DNA of 64,000 nucleotides. Source: Catenaria anguillulae PL171 (lineage: Eukaryota; Blastocladiomycota; Blastocladiomycetes; Blastocladiales; Catenariaceae). A program made the position numbers and the translations under genes. The stretch covers positions 434,001-498,000 of the forward strand of contig MCFL01000016.1 in NCBI GenBank assembly GCA_002102555.1. Direction: 5' to 3'. A model generated the notes under the pieces. It was not told where the DNA came from. It ran no database searches and saw only the letters and a program-made list of their open reading frames with translations. Shown here piece after piece: positions 34,960 through 45,555 of this stretch. How positions within the stretch are numbered: position 1 is the first letter of the stretch; each line of letters opens with the position of its first letter.

Positions 34960-37220
34960 TTACACGCAAGTTAAACCCGGATTCATTGGTGCGACCGATT
35001 TCTGTATCACTACGCTCTGCCTCGCGACATTACGGATTGTGCCAACGATGATTGCACCGCCACCGCTCCCGCTAGAACCATGATCCGATGGCGCGGCTTC
35101 CCTGCCCCTGGCATCTACTGTCGTCTCAGGCCAACCAGAATTGCAACGCGCGTGTTGTTTCCTTGGGACGCTTGGTGGTCGTGTTTGCAGGGATTGCGGT
35201 TGGGCTTGCGGCGATGGTGGCGACGGTGACGGCGGAGGTGCTGCCGCTCGCGACCTGGTCACCCGCCCAATGCTCTGCTGAGGCTTCATTGCTGGTTGGG
35301 CTGAACCGCCGCCATCGCCACCTGCCCTGCGCTTCTTGCTTGCGGCCGACGACACAACCTCAGACGATGCTTGGCGCTTCAAGTGCGCATGGTGTTGACG
35401 GTTGGTCCGAATCGTCCTCGTCCATGGCATCGTCGCTCGAATCGCCTGGCCCCTCGGATTCCGACGTCGAGTCCAGAGCATACTGCGAGAGTGTTTCCGA
35501 CTCTTGGGCTTCATCCTCGGTTGTTTCTGCCAAATCACTTGACGACGAGCGACGACTTTGGGCTGCACGGGAACGGATGCGCTTGGTTGCAGCAAGTGAT
35601 GCTTCTCGGTTCAAGCCAACTCTTCCACTGCCTTTGGGCCGCCCACGGGAATGCCCACGAGTCAAAGGAACGTCGCCATCATTTGCGACAACTGCTGGCG
35701 CAGATTGCGCACGGCCTTGCCTCGCCCTCGGCTTGCCCCTTGACTTGCACCTCGTCCACCACGCCCACGGCTTGCTCCTCGGCCCCGACTTGAACCACTT
35801 CCACGTCCACATCCACGTCCACGTCCGCGGCGACTTGGCCCGGCATCCATATCGGCCATGTGCTCGTAGATGGAACCAAAGGTCGTCACTCCGTCCCATT
35901 CCTTCTCTTCCCCATCGTCCTCCTCGTCCTCCTCGTCCTCGTCACCCTCCCGCGGCTCCTTGCTCTCTTGTGCGGCAATTTCCTCGATCAACACTGGCTC
36001 TTGACACACACGCACATTTTTGCGAAACTTCATGGGGGTTGTTGCCATGAGCGCCTCCTTGTTGCGGAAGTAGAAATCGACGTGCTTTTGCGTAAAGTCT
36101 TCCAAGTCGCACAGACGTGGCTGCTTCGCGTGGCGTGCGCAGGCGCCCTCTGCGTATGCAATGTCCGGGCGGTAGACATTGGCCAGGTGCGCGAGCGATC
36201 CGAGAATCTGCTGGTACAGCTTGATGCGTTGGCCCGGCAACAGTTGTTGTTTCGCGGACACGTCACTTGAGGACCAGCGGCTGACCTTCGAGTCGGTGGC
36301 CCAATGTGATCCGGTCGAGGAGCCCAGCGGCAAGTCGTCATCGGCGCCGGTCTTGCTCTTGCGGTCTCCCACCGACCTGGCCGCCATGGCCGGGCATCTT
36401 GCTGGATACTCGTCAGCACCAAGGGATCGCCGGACGAGCTTTTGCGCGTATGCGGTTTGACCCAGCCACGTCCCAATTTCATCCTGCGCAATTGTCATGC
36501 CCAGGAACTGGGTCGCTGGTCCCCAAATTGGCATCTTCATACCAAACCTGTCGAACCAAACTTGCCCCACGCCAGCGATACGCAGCGCCAATGCGAGTGC
36601 GGTAGTTGAGGCAGACCCATTTTTTGTGGACAGCATCATGTACTGCGCCTTGGGTGGGTCGTTGGGTTCGGGGACAAGGCGGAGTGCACGTTGGCGATTT
36701 TGAGGCAGTGCGAGGTGGATGAGGGCAAGGTTGTCGGCGTGGTTGTGCGCAGCGGGTTGACTGGCGGCTTGTGTGGAGGGTTGACGTGGATGGAGGCGAG
36801 ACTGAAGCAATGACCACTTGCGGGCCAGGTGTATGTCATTTGGGCGGCCGCAAATGAGGAAACCAGGTGGGTACCCGAGCAGTCCAATTCCATGGAGCGA
36901 GTTGGCAATCGTGATCTCGCTGCTCTCGCCGAGGAATTCCTGTCAAAGTTTAGCCATCCAGTGAGCAAGGAAAGAGCGATTGGATGTGAAGTGAAAAAAA
37001 AGGGAACAGAAGCATGGCAAATGCGTACGGTGATCAAGCTTGTCAACAAGCACAGGTACTCACGGTCAACGTCATGCAAGGCACCCAAGAACTTCATGTC
37101 GGTCAGGCCAGGAATGTGGGCAAACCAATCGCTTCATCTTCTTTCGAAGACGCTTGTCTGGTTGGCCGTCAACTTGTGCGGCGGTGCAGGCGAAGGCGGC
37201 GAAGATCATCACATACTCCC
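34960..37220 (-). pseudogene. Ty1/copia-like Pol remnant fused to acidic, RG-rich and AT-hook-like sequence
   Basis: The minus-strand block from about 36950 to 35662 begins after a good acceptor (TTTGACAG at about 36940; donor GTGAGT at about 37060). It contains the Ty1/copia reverse-transcriptase tail pattern: FGMKMPIWGPATQFLGM, then LYQQILGSLAHLANVYRPDI, then a VDFYF element matching the usual copia order of substrate loop, GSL-YLA and RPDI. RNase H is not seen. It is followed by an acidic run, an RGRGRG-rich segment, an AT-hook-like RGHSRGRPKGSGR in a neighbouring frame, and an acidic Ser-rich tail in a third frame ending at 34960. Upstream (37220-37060) an acidic SEENGEDEDGEP stretch runs into LTDMKFLGALHDVD through one or two frame changes. 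It could be an old retroelement, a domesticated gene or a damaged assembly of one; no LTRs were found. Confidence 0.55.
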
Positions 37221-37261
37221 TTGCATCCACTTCCGACATTGCTGGCTCACCATCCTCGTCC

Positions 37262-38240
37262 TCACCATTCTCCTCGCTGCCGCCGGTGCAGCACCATCCC
37301 CATCTTGCTCTCTGAATGCCATGATCTCATCCGGGAGCATCCTTGGCAATGGTTCAGGAACTCGTCCACTTCCAACAAATGCTCATCCACTTTCTCGTAT
37401 GCAACAAGGACAGTATCCCGGCCAGCCCCAGCTGCTGCGATGCAAGCGGAATCCCGCTCGTGCCGGCAAGATCGATCGTTGGCGTACATCCAGACGTCGC
37501 GCTCAAGCGCATCGGAAAGGCGTACGTGAGCTGTGCAATGACCGTGCCAAAATGTCGCACCAGAGTGATAAACGACGCCTGAACGGCGGTACATGGCGTC
37601 GTTGGTGCCTACGGCCGAGTCAAAGTAGTTGGACAAGTTGAGCGTTGTCGGCACATTGACGTGCTTGCGGATCTTTCGGATTTCGAGGCGATTGCGATTG
37701 ACAGACATGAAGAGCATGTCAGGCGGACGATACGTGTAGCTCCATTTCAGCGAAAGTTGCAATGCCTTTTCGAACGTTGTGACCTTGCGGTGGTTGATAT
37801 CGAGCAGAAAGACGTCATTGTGGGTTGCATCGCTTCTCTTTGGAAAGATTTGCCGTAAAACGCCATTCAGCGTGCTTGGGCGATGAGGATTTCGAGTACA
37901 CAGAGCGAAGCGTCTTGCGGACATGCTCGGCGTTGTGTGGGCAGCAGAGGGCTTGAGTGACGTCCGCAAGTGTTATTGGGGATGCGGGGATTTGGACGTA
38001 GAGAGGCCAAGCTTGGCGGCAAGCATGACGGGATCCGGAGACGTAGAAGTATGCGGGTGAGTTTGGATGATGGTGGGCTGTGTAGCCAGGCCGGGGGCAG
38101 CCATGGTCGAACATGTTGTCACAGCTTCTTGGGATCCGTTTTTCAGGGGAGTCGGCAGCAAGGCAGTACGTTGAAGGTCGGGGGGCAGTCTGTCGTCAGC
38201 GGCGGCAGCACGGCAGTGATGCATGATCCCATAGCTTTAG
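37262..38240 (-). pseudogene. Ubiquitin-specific-protease-like sequence, frame-broken
   Basis: The minus-strand frame from about 37969 to 37262 resembles the second half of a USP catalytic domain: FEKALQLSLKW, a vestige of the hydrophobic L-x-L-x-R strand, VNVPTTLNLSNYFD, then the His-box SGVVYHSGATFWHGHCTAH (usual form HSG...GHY), WMYANDRS and VLVAYEK. The usual Tyr after the catalytic His is Cys here. Upstream pieces in other frames (LADVTQALCCPHNAEHVRK, PDPVMLAAKLGLS) may be the N-terminal half. No NTCW-type catalytic-Cys box was found, so activity is doubtful. Downstream sequence leads without a clear break into the copia-like block, so both could belong to one damaged gene. Frame changes are all in the missing-base direction. 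Confidence 0.5.
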
Positions 38241-38749
38241 CTTGCCTCGACTATCATGGCTTGGCTCGGATGTTGCTTGCATGGCCATGGTGGATGCGTT
38301 TCTGTTTCTGCGCAAGGGCGTATGTATCGGCATCTGTTCGTTGACCTTCATAAAAATGAATTCCAATTGTTGTTGCCGTGACGAAAAAAATGCTCAAAGC
38401 AAGCTCAGTGAGGTGATGGGCGGCCGCCAACGCATGTATGTATACATGTAGTAAGCAATACATCTGTACAAAGGACAGCGTGTATGGAATGTGTATTGGG
38501 CATGCATCACTTTAAATTGTACGGAAAGTAAAACGAAGGAATGAATGAATGAACCGACAAATAGCAGACAGAAAGAATCAACAGACAGAAAACACAACTT
38601 GGGGTTAGGTACACAAGCAAGGAATGCGCCGATCCTGCACGGAAAAAAAACACAGGGTCGTTGGCAGGAAGTATGTATAACCGAAACAGCGAAAAGAATG
38701 AGGAGGGCGTCGGCAAACGGAACATTGGGAGAGACGCCCGAAAGAGCAA
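38241..38749. other. Intergenic, USP-like locus to PH protein
   Basis: About 510 nt, AT-richer than its surroundings, with short A-runs and no recognisable coding or RNA feature. It includes the 3' flank of the PH gene. Confidence 0.45.
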
Positions 38750-40516
38750 TCAGCCATCACTTGCCTCATCCGAGCTCACAGGCACACCCGCCGCGGCCGC
38801 CCCGGCAACCAACACGTCTGCCGGCGCAGACACTGGCCTGCCCCTTGCACCGAGCTGCGCCTGCGCCTGCCCCTGGCCCAAGGGTTGCGGAGGCACCATG
38901 GGTGGCGCAGCACTCACGCCCATCTGAAAGGGTGCAACCAACCGCCTCAACTCCCGAACCCAATGACACATATCTGCCCTCGACTCGGACGCAAACTGAT
39001 ACGTCTTACCCGCCGCAACCACGTGAAAACACGTCGTTGCCTCGTGGCCCATGACGACCGACACGTCGCTTGCCACTGGTGGCGCATCGGGATGATGTTC
39101 ACCTACGCCGCCGCCTCCGCCCTCTGCGCTATTGGCAGGCGGATGCGACCCGATGCGCTTCTCAAGGCCTTTACCCATGGGCGCAGACAAGACATCCAGG
39201 ACATTTTGCAGAGCAATCACGCGCAACGGCGTGTACTCACGCTCGTCCTTGTACACGAGCACCGGTCGCCGCGCACACACACCACCTGCGCTTCCAGTGC
39301 TTGCCCGCAAGTGGCCGCGACACAGACAGCAGGGCGCCTAGGTTGGCTCGCTCGTACCGCCATAGCCATCCTGCGCGGTGGGTAAACTGTCGGGTCAGGT
39401 CAGATGTAACTGAAGGCGGGAGGTTGGTGGCCGAGGCGAGCAGTGGATGGGCGAGGTGGCGCGCCGGGGTCCCACAGCGACGGGCACATCGTGTGTGGGC
39501 GAATCCGACGTGTCGTGCGGATCCCAATAATGACCCCGCGGTGGCCGGGGTGGCGGGCGAGTGGGTGTGGATTGCGCAGCGAGACCCGTTGGGTCCGAGT
39601 TTTGGCGCGTGGCAACGAGCAAGAGCGGTGGGCCAGAAAGTCGGCGTTGGGTGTTGTGGTCGCCCGTCGAGTACGAGCGCGGGTGATGCGCAGGAGAAGA
39701 GGGGAGCGGAACTTGTGCAGGGTCAATGATGGCTTGCACGGATGTGGGCGACACGGCCAGCGGTGCGTCTGGAAGGATTTGATGAGGTGGCGGTGAGGAG
39801 CCGTTTGCTGCGGCTGCAGCCGCAGCGGCCGAAGCAGCCTGCACGGCCGACAAATCTGTCAAGGACAAGACACTTGGTGCGCTTGGCGGCAAACTCCGAA
39901 CCACATCGTCAAATGCCATCAACCACGCCTCCAATTCGACCCTGGCCGCGGCATCCAAGTAGAGCGTCTTTTTACGAGTGACAATGGCCATGACGTGCTC
40001 GTGTTTGTTCGACATGGCAATGGCCGTAACGGAATGAATGTCGGCCGTGTTGATGATGCCCATGGGCGAGTACTCTTGCTCGTCCTTGTAAAACGCGAGC
40101 TGCCCGCCGCGCAGCACAAACCACCGGCGCTTCCAACGAGAGCGCTGCTTGTCGCCACGCTTTTCGAGCCATCCAGAGCGGACGAGGCGTTCGCGGGCGA
40201 GCTCGCGACGCCATTGGTCAGAGGCGGAGGAGAGGGCAGTCACCATTTGCAAGCCGCTGCCATTGGTCGTTGCTGGCGTGGGAGCGGAGGCTTGGTCCGG
40301 GTTTGGATCGGCGGCAGCGTCCGAGTCGTCTGCGTAGTAGTACTCTTCGTGCTCTTGGTCCTGGTCGTCGTACTCTGCATCGTCCTCAAAGTCGTCGTGA
40401 TCGTGTTGGGTAGCTTGGGACTGGTCAAGGACTGGAGCAGCGACCGGCGGTGCCATGAGCGGAACGCCGCCTGGGCCTGCTGTGACTGGATTGGGAGCGG
40501 CAGCCGCGGAAGCCAT
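38750..40516 (-). CDS. Protein with two pleckstrin-homology domains
   Basis: Minus strand. The first block (40516 to about 39420) starts in a good context. It has an acidic Asp/Glu/Tyr patch (residues 40-66) and a clear PH domain (about 112-210): SGWLEKRGDKQRSRWKRRWF, LAFYKDEQEYSPMGIINTAD, and the C-terminal helix with LEAWLMAFDD. A long Pro/Ser-rich linker follows. An intron near 39390-39420 (CTGAC branch, CGACAG acceptor) leads to a second PH domain: AGWLWRYERA, KHWKRRWCV, VLVYKDEREYTPLRVIAL, and final helix CHWVRELRRL, ending at 38750. Inside it the frame changes at a GTGTGTGTG run near 39275-39290, so the strand after KRRWCV is out of register; an indel is likely. The donor of the intron was not fixed. 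PH pairs usually target phosphoinositide membranes. The N-terminal WLEKRG and C-terminal Trp are intact in domain 1. Confidence 0.78.
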
Positions 40517-40700
40517 GATGGTGCAATTACAAGTGCAGGTCGAGTTTGGCGTGTGGCGTTTGGTTTAGGTTGGTGCGAGGACCAGGCCTGTGCACAGACA
40601 CGAAACATACACATACAAACGCAACGGTTCCGGTTAGTCCTTTGGATGCGGGTCGGTTGGGCACACCGCGGCAGAGCTCGGGCAGGATTAGGGAATCGAA

Positions 40701-40730
40701 TCCAATCCAATCCAATCCAATCCAATCCAA
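40701..40730 (+). repeat. (TCCAA)6 microsatellite
   Basis: Six perfect 5-nt units read directly from the sequence, preceded by a degenerate GAATCGAA. The tract lies in the 5' region upstream of the minus-strand PH gene. Confidence 0.95.
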
Positions 40731-40891
40731 CACTTGGGCGGGCGCGAGAGTGTGTGAGAGTGTGTGTCACGGCAACAGAAGAGTGTGCATATGTACAATT
40801 GCCGAGTCAAATCAGAAGCGCTCAAGCCTGACTCGGAGTATGTACTTTCGGCTCGGTATTGCGACGATGGCGCCGATGGTGGATCAGGCGC

Positions 40892-41236
40892 TCAAGTAGC
40901 AGCGGGCACCAACGGACGACTCGGAGGCAGCCTGGTCAGCTGTGATTCGATATAGGATTTGGGATTGGTCGGAGCCTCAAGGGTGGCTTTCCGTGCACTG
41001 TCGCCCGAGTCCGTCGTCAAGGGCTGTGCTGAATTGGATGCGTGTTGAAGGTCGGGGACGTGGAGTGGCGGGTTGCTCAGGCTCAAGTACGGGCGGTAGT
41101 ACGCAATATCATGGACATGGACAGAATGCATCGAGACTGGTCTGGTTGAAAGGAGGCGGCCGCTGTCACGGTGGTGTGCGGTCTGAGTGGATTCCAGAGA
41201 GGAAACGGTCGCGGTTAGGGTTAGGGTGGCACTCAT
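40892..41236 (-). CDS. Hypothetical short protein
   Basis: A 114-codon minus-strand frame with ATG and stop. The second half has a believable composition and GC-ending codons (HDIAYYRPYLSLSNPPLHVP), which is why it is listed. Its start overlaps the TTAGGG motif, read as Thr-Leu repeats. No family is recognised, and chance or a terminal exon of an unseen gene are both possible. Confidence 0.25.
   Translation of the reverse strand: MSATLTLTATVSSLESTQTAHHRDSGRLLSTRPVSMHSVHVHDIAYYRPYLSLSNPPLHVPDLQHASNSAQPLTTDSGDSARKATLEAPTNPKSYIESQLTRLPPSRPLVPAAT
41213..41226 (+). repeat. Doubled telomere-type motif GGTTAGGGTTAGGG
   Basis: Two perfect TTAGGG units in an otherwise internal, gene-rich region. TTAGGG is the telomeric repeat of most fungi; short interstitial copies are also known as protein-binding promoter elements. 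Two units alone cannot separate these. Confidence 0.6.
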
Positions 41237-41973
41237 TCCAGGCTCCTTCCTTCGGGGGCTGTGTGTGTGTGAGAGTTGCTCTGGGACTGGGGCCGCCTCA
41301 GGAAGAAGGAAGACGCAAGGATGTCAACGGCGAGAACAATCGGGTCTGTTTGTGGAAACGCGTTAGAACTGCTCGAAGTGTCTGCGAAGGTTTCGAACCA
41401 AGACGGGGAACCAACTCAAGTCAAATAAGGTGTTATCATGGAAGAAGAAGAAGCAATGGTACTTGGGGACAGACTGGCAGTTGACGAGCGCTTGGGTAGA
41501 TGACTTGGGTTTCTGGTTGTTCGCATGGGTCCAGAATGGATGGGCATGGGAAATGGCATCCTTTGCACCGGCTGTCAGTTTTGTCGATTCGGGACGAAGT
41601 CATGGCACTCACATGATGTTCATACATGTGTCTGCGCCTGGCGGCCCTACTGATACTTCCTCTTTCTCCACAGACACACGTAGGTTGTAGTACGCCGTGG
41701 CTTTCAATGTACGAGCAGCGCGTGATTGTATTGCTCATGTCATCAATCCTTTCATGGCCGCCACTTGCTCACATGTGCACAGGTGGTATCTTCAACAAAA
41801 ACTTGTTATTCGAGACTACCCACTGAATTCTTGATTATCCTGGTGTGGAAAGTGATGACCACCAGTTTATTGTTCGCACTTGACAACCACGCGTATTGCC
41901 CTTTCTCGTCAGTCGATTTCAATACACTTGGACCCCTTGTCATCCGCTTTGCGCAATGATCTCAATTTGACTC

Positions 41974-44900
41974 ATGTTCTCAACTCATCACACAATGACT
42001 CTGCACGCAATCAGCCATGCCGTCTTCTTTGTCATTACACTGGCGGTCGCTCTTCTCACAGCGCGACATGGGGGAGCGTCGTCGCCCCCCATCCGAGCTC
42101 TACATCTCGACGGATACGGAGCACAGTTCGAAGCAGGGTTCAATGCACTTGTCACTGAATGGTCGCGTGCGTCAGGCTTGTCCATCATCCCCGAGTATTC
42201 TAATGTGACTGGTGTGCTTGTCGTGGATGAATACATGGCCATGCTCAATGTCATGAACGCGCAAAGGAACGCTTACTGGGACATGTGTGTATAGTACTTG
42301 TGCATATGCACTCGGCATTGCTTGACCCCCTCTTGCAAACTGAGCACCAGACTCACCCAAACTGATCTCACTCAGCAACGGCGGTCGTGGATTGTACTTG
42401 TAGAGTCTTTATTGACGGTGCTTGACGTGTTTAACGCTCTAACCAGACTTGGCTCGCAATTCTGACCGTGGATACCGAAAAACAGTCATATGGCCGGCGC
42501 TCTATAAGGACCTGCTGCTTCCACTCGACTCGCACCTGTCTCCAGGATTCGTCAACAACTTTGACCCTGGGTTCCTGCCTGCGGCGACCGTCAATGAGCA
42601 ACTGTTTGTCTCGATCGATCCATTGCCCGCCCCGCTTTCATTGGCTTAAACTTGACCGACTGGTGTACTCTAGATATGTACTTCCGTATGCAACGCCCAA
42701 AGTCGCCCTCTTCTATCGAGCCGACCTGCTCGCCAAGTACAACTTTACCTCGCCACCCAGAACAGTGCGTTTTTACTCCCGTTTGGTCATTCCCACTTTA
42801 CATTTCCTCACTCGCTGAGCAACGCACGCAACAGTGGTCTCAACTCGAGCACATGATGCAAATCATTGTACCCGCTGAGCGCTCCACTGGGCGGCCCAAC
42901 TTTTACGGCTACATTGGCCAGTTTGCACCTTACGAAGGTCTCGTGTGCAACATCATGGAACTCTGCGGCACCGCCGGCGGAATGATTGAGCCCGATGGCT
43001 CGCTGTCCATTGTGAAGAACCCCGCCTCGCAAGCACAACTTGTGTCCATCATGTCCATGCTGCGCCGTTGGCTGGAAGCGGGCTGGATGCCGCCTTCCGC
43101 GCTTGCGGCGCGCGAAGATCAAGGCAGGCGCATGTTTCAAGCGGGAGAGGTCTTGTTTATGCGGAACTGGCACATCAAGTCGTGGCTGCCCGTCGATAAT
43201 GGTGGAATCGGCGCAGTTGCGCCGTTGCCTAGTGTAACCGAGGAAACCCGTGGCCTGGCAACAAACGGGGCAACATATCTGGGGGTGAATCGAAACACCA
43301 GGGATGTCAACAGGACCGTTAAGGCGTTGGAGTATCTGCTGAGCGAAGAGCCCATGTGGTGGTGGGCGCGGACCGCGGGACAGTTGCCGACACGGTCAAA
43401 CATGTTGGCGGGTACGTATTCGATGGGCGAGTACCAGAGTCACCACTCCTCGTTGTTTCATTTGCACTCACCGGATCGTATCGGCGGCTGCAGACAGCTC
43501 ACTTTGTCAACTCACGGAAACGTGTACTTTGGCCAACCTTACTGTACGACTCTACCATCACTTAACTCCATTGAAGACTCATCACCAATAGCGCCTCCTG
43601 TCATTTGGGCAGATTGTCTCCCGCCCCTCTGCCGCCACTGGTCCCAAGTACCCTCAGGTCTCGTCGCTCATCTCAACCCATTGGCACGCAATGCTCTCAG
43701 GTCGGACGACCCCCGAGCAAGCTCTCGACGTACTGAAATGGGAACTGGCTGAGCTGTTGGCCATCAACTTGCTCGGCCCACCTACCGCCGTCGAATGGAC
43801 CAGTGCCACAGGCATCATTAGCATTGCCACACACACCATTGCTCATCTGATTGTCCTTGCCGCCGCATTCCCCCTCGTTGCCAATCGCAAAAACTTGTCG
43901 CGCGAGCAGCGGCGTGCATCGCCGCGTCTCATGCTCATGTTGCTCAGTGGTCTGGCGCTCATGAACTCTTGGTCGCTTGCATTTGTCGGGCAACCAAACT
44001 CGGTCGCGTGCGCATTGCGTCCGGCTGTACCAGGGCTCACGTGGACCACCATTCTGGCTGTCATGGCTGTCCAAGATTTGCAAGTGTATCTTATCATGAC
44101 GAGCCCGTTGCGGACGGTTGCCATGAACATTAATAAGCGACTTCGATTGTTTCTCGGTGGATCACTTATTGTACAGACAATTATGACGAGCGTGTACCTC
44201 TCTGTCGCGATTCCAGGACCTACGGTAGTCAAGGTCGGCCGCGAGTTTCAGTTTGCGAGTTGCAGGTTGAGCACGAGACAAAGTGTGCCAGGAGAGAGCG
44301 CTATGCTGACGTTGTACGTCCCAATTCTACTGATGGCGGTCAATGGATGGTTGGCGGCAAGAACCGCATTGGTGAGCAACGTCAAGACAGTGCATCGAGT
44401 TCCAGTGTTGAGAGTCGTGTACTTACTTGTCGTCATGGCTCTCATTTCGGTACGTCCGCCGCATGAGCGTGGAAGAATGGCCTGGGAGTCGCGCGCTCAC
44501 ACTCAAGTCTCACGCACAGGCAACCGCTATCCTTGTCGAGCGCCTGGATCCAACGATTCGCGCACTCATTCTCGCTGGCGTCGCGCTTGCCCAATCTGTT
44601 GGTGTCACACGCTTGTACGTCCTCCCTCGCCTCTCACCGGAAACATCCATGACGACGCTCGCATGGATGGGCGAAACTCTCGCCGGCAGCGATTCCTCGT
44701 CGCCGTTCCCAAAACGGCGCGAATCCAGTATGCGCGGCGGAAGAGGGTTTGGATCACATTCGGTTGCAAGCGGCGGGCCAGGAAGCAGTAAAGATGTTGG
44801 CTTGCTCAGACAGTCAGAGTCGTTTACTTGCCGAGTCGGCAGTTCAGAGCGATTGTTGGAGCTGCAGCCAGCATTACCCTGTCTTATGACATTGTTAAGG

Positions 44901-45332
44901 GAATCGGGCGTGTTGATTCTCACAGAGGTTTGTTTTCTCCTTCTTCTCACTTGGCCTCTGCCTTGGTCGCCTCTCACGCACTTTTTCCTGTTGCGTTTAC
45001 AGAAGCCTTCGGCATCAGGCCAGTCACCACCACGCTTCCGACACGTCTTTGACTTGAATGGGCGGCTCTCCGCCATTTCCAGCTCGCCGCAGCGTCCGGT
45101 TAATGGACAGCTTTCTCAAGCACTCAAGCTGGCTATGCTCAATGGCGTCCGATTGGAGCTTTGCTGCACGAGCCCACTTTCCACGACTGTCAGTCGAACA
45201 GTGTCGGACTGGCAAGAAGAGTTGGGCGAGTTTACAGCAGATTCGTCGGACGTAGGATCAGAGCAAGCACAACAGATGAATGGCAATGCTGCTGTCGTGT
45301 CTGAAATGGGAACGGCGTCAGCTCTTTATTGA
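41974..45332 (+). CDS. Solute-binding ectodomain / class C-like 7TM receptor, copy 5
   Basis: Nine exons: 41974-42284, 42404-42417, 42486-42603, 42674-42764, 42835-43411, 43494-43543, 43613-44449, 44520-44927, 45003-45332 (911 aa), no frame break. It lacks the first two short introns of its relatives, so the N-terminal 104 residues come from one exon. Ectodomain motifs: IRALHLDG, VIWPALYKDLLLPLD, ALFYRADLLAKYNFTSPP, GYIGQFAPYEGLVCN, LFMRNWHIKSWL, and a Cys-pair exon (LCQLTETCTLANLT). The seven helices include LMLMLLSGLALMNSW, ACALRPAVPG...VQDLQVYLI, loop-2 FASC and GVTRLYVLPRL. The C-terminal module reads RFRHVFDLNGRLSAI ... VSDWQEELGEF. First of three tandem copies, 223 nt before copy 6. A start at 41995 is possible. 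Confidence 0.9.
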
Positions 45333-45555
45333 TGTAATACAGTCATTACAATGAGAATCCGGACCGCTGACCGCTTGAACGGCGCATTCAATTTCCGAAT
45401 CACGCGCTGACATGAGTGTTCTGAGTGCTTGTCCGCATCCAGCCAATCCGGACCTGGGATTGGGTAACGCCGTGGCCCGGCAGTAGCTTGCAAAAATGCG
45501 ATCAAAGAACAGATAGATTCGTGACGCAAGTTTCGCGCCGATGTGAAATGACTCT

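Larger units (their letters stand above)
40517..41973. other. Long intergenic region before receptor copies 5-7
   Basis: About 1.45 kb, the longest gene-poor stretch in the window. It holds a TCCAA microsatellite (40701-40730), a doubled telomere-type TTAGGG motif (41213-41226) and one weak minus-strand frame (40892-41236). A plus-strand frame at 40942-41484 is Gly/Arg-rich and not protein-like. Confidence 0.5.

Noticed and set aside
35088-36050. Plus-strand open frame of 320 codons with a hydrophobic start
   Set aside because: Mirror of the copia-like/RG-rich block; the His-Val and Pro-Arg repeats come from reading the RG-rich strand backwards.
36829-37641. Plus-strand open frame of 270 codons
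   Set aside because: Antisense to USP-like and copia-like sequence; no independent resemblance.
41385-41405. GGTTTCGAACC, resembling a tRNA T-loop
   Set aside because: The flanks cannot form a T-stem, and no anticodon or acceptor arm is found upstream.
40942-41484. Plus-strand open frame of 180 codons in the long intergenic region
   Set aside because: Gly/Arg/Trp-rich, no protein-like pattern or codon bias, overlaps simple repeats.
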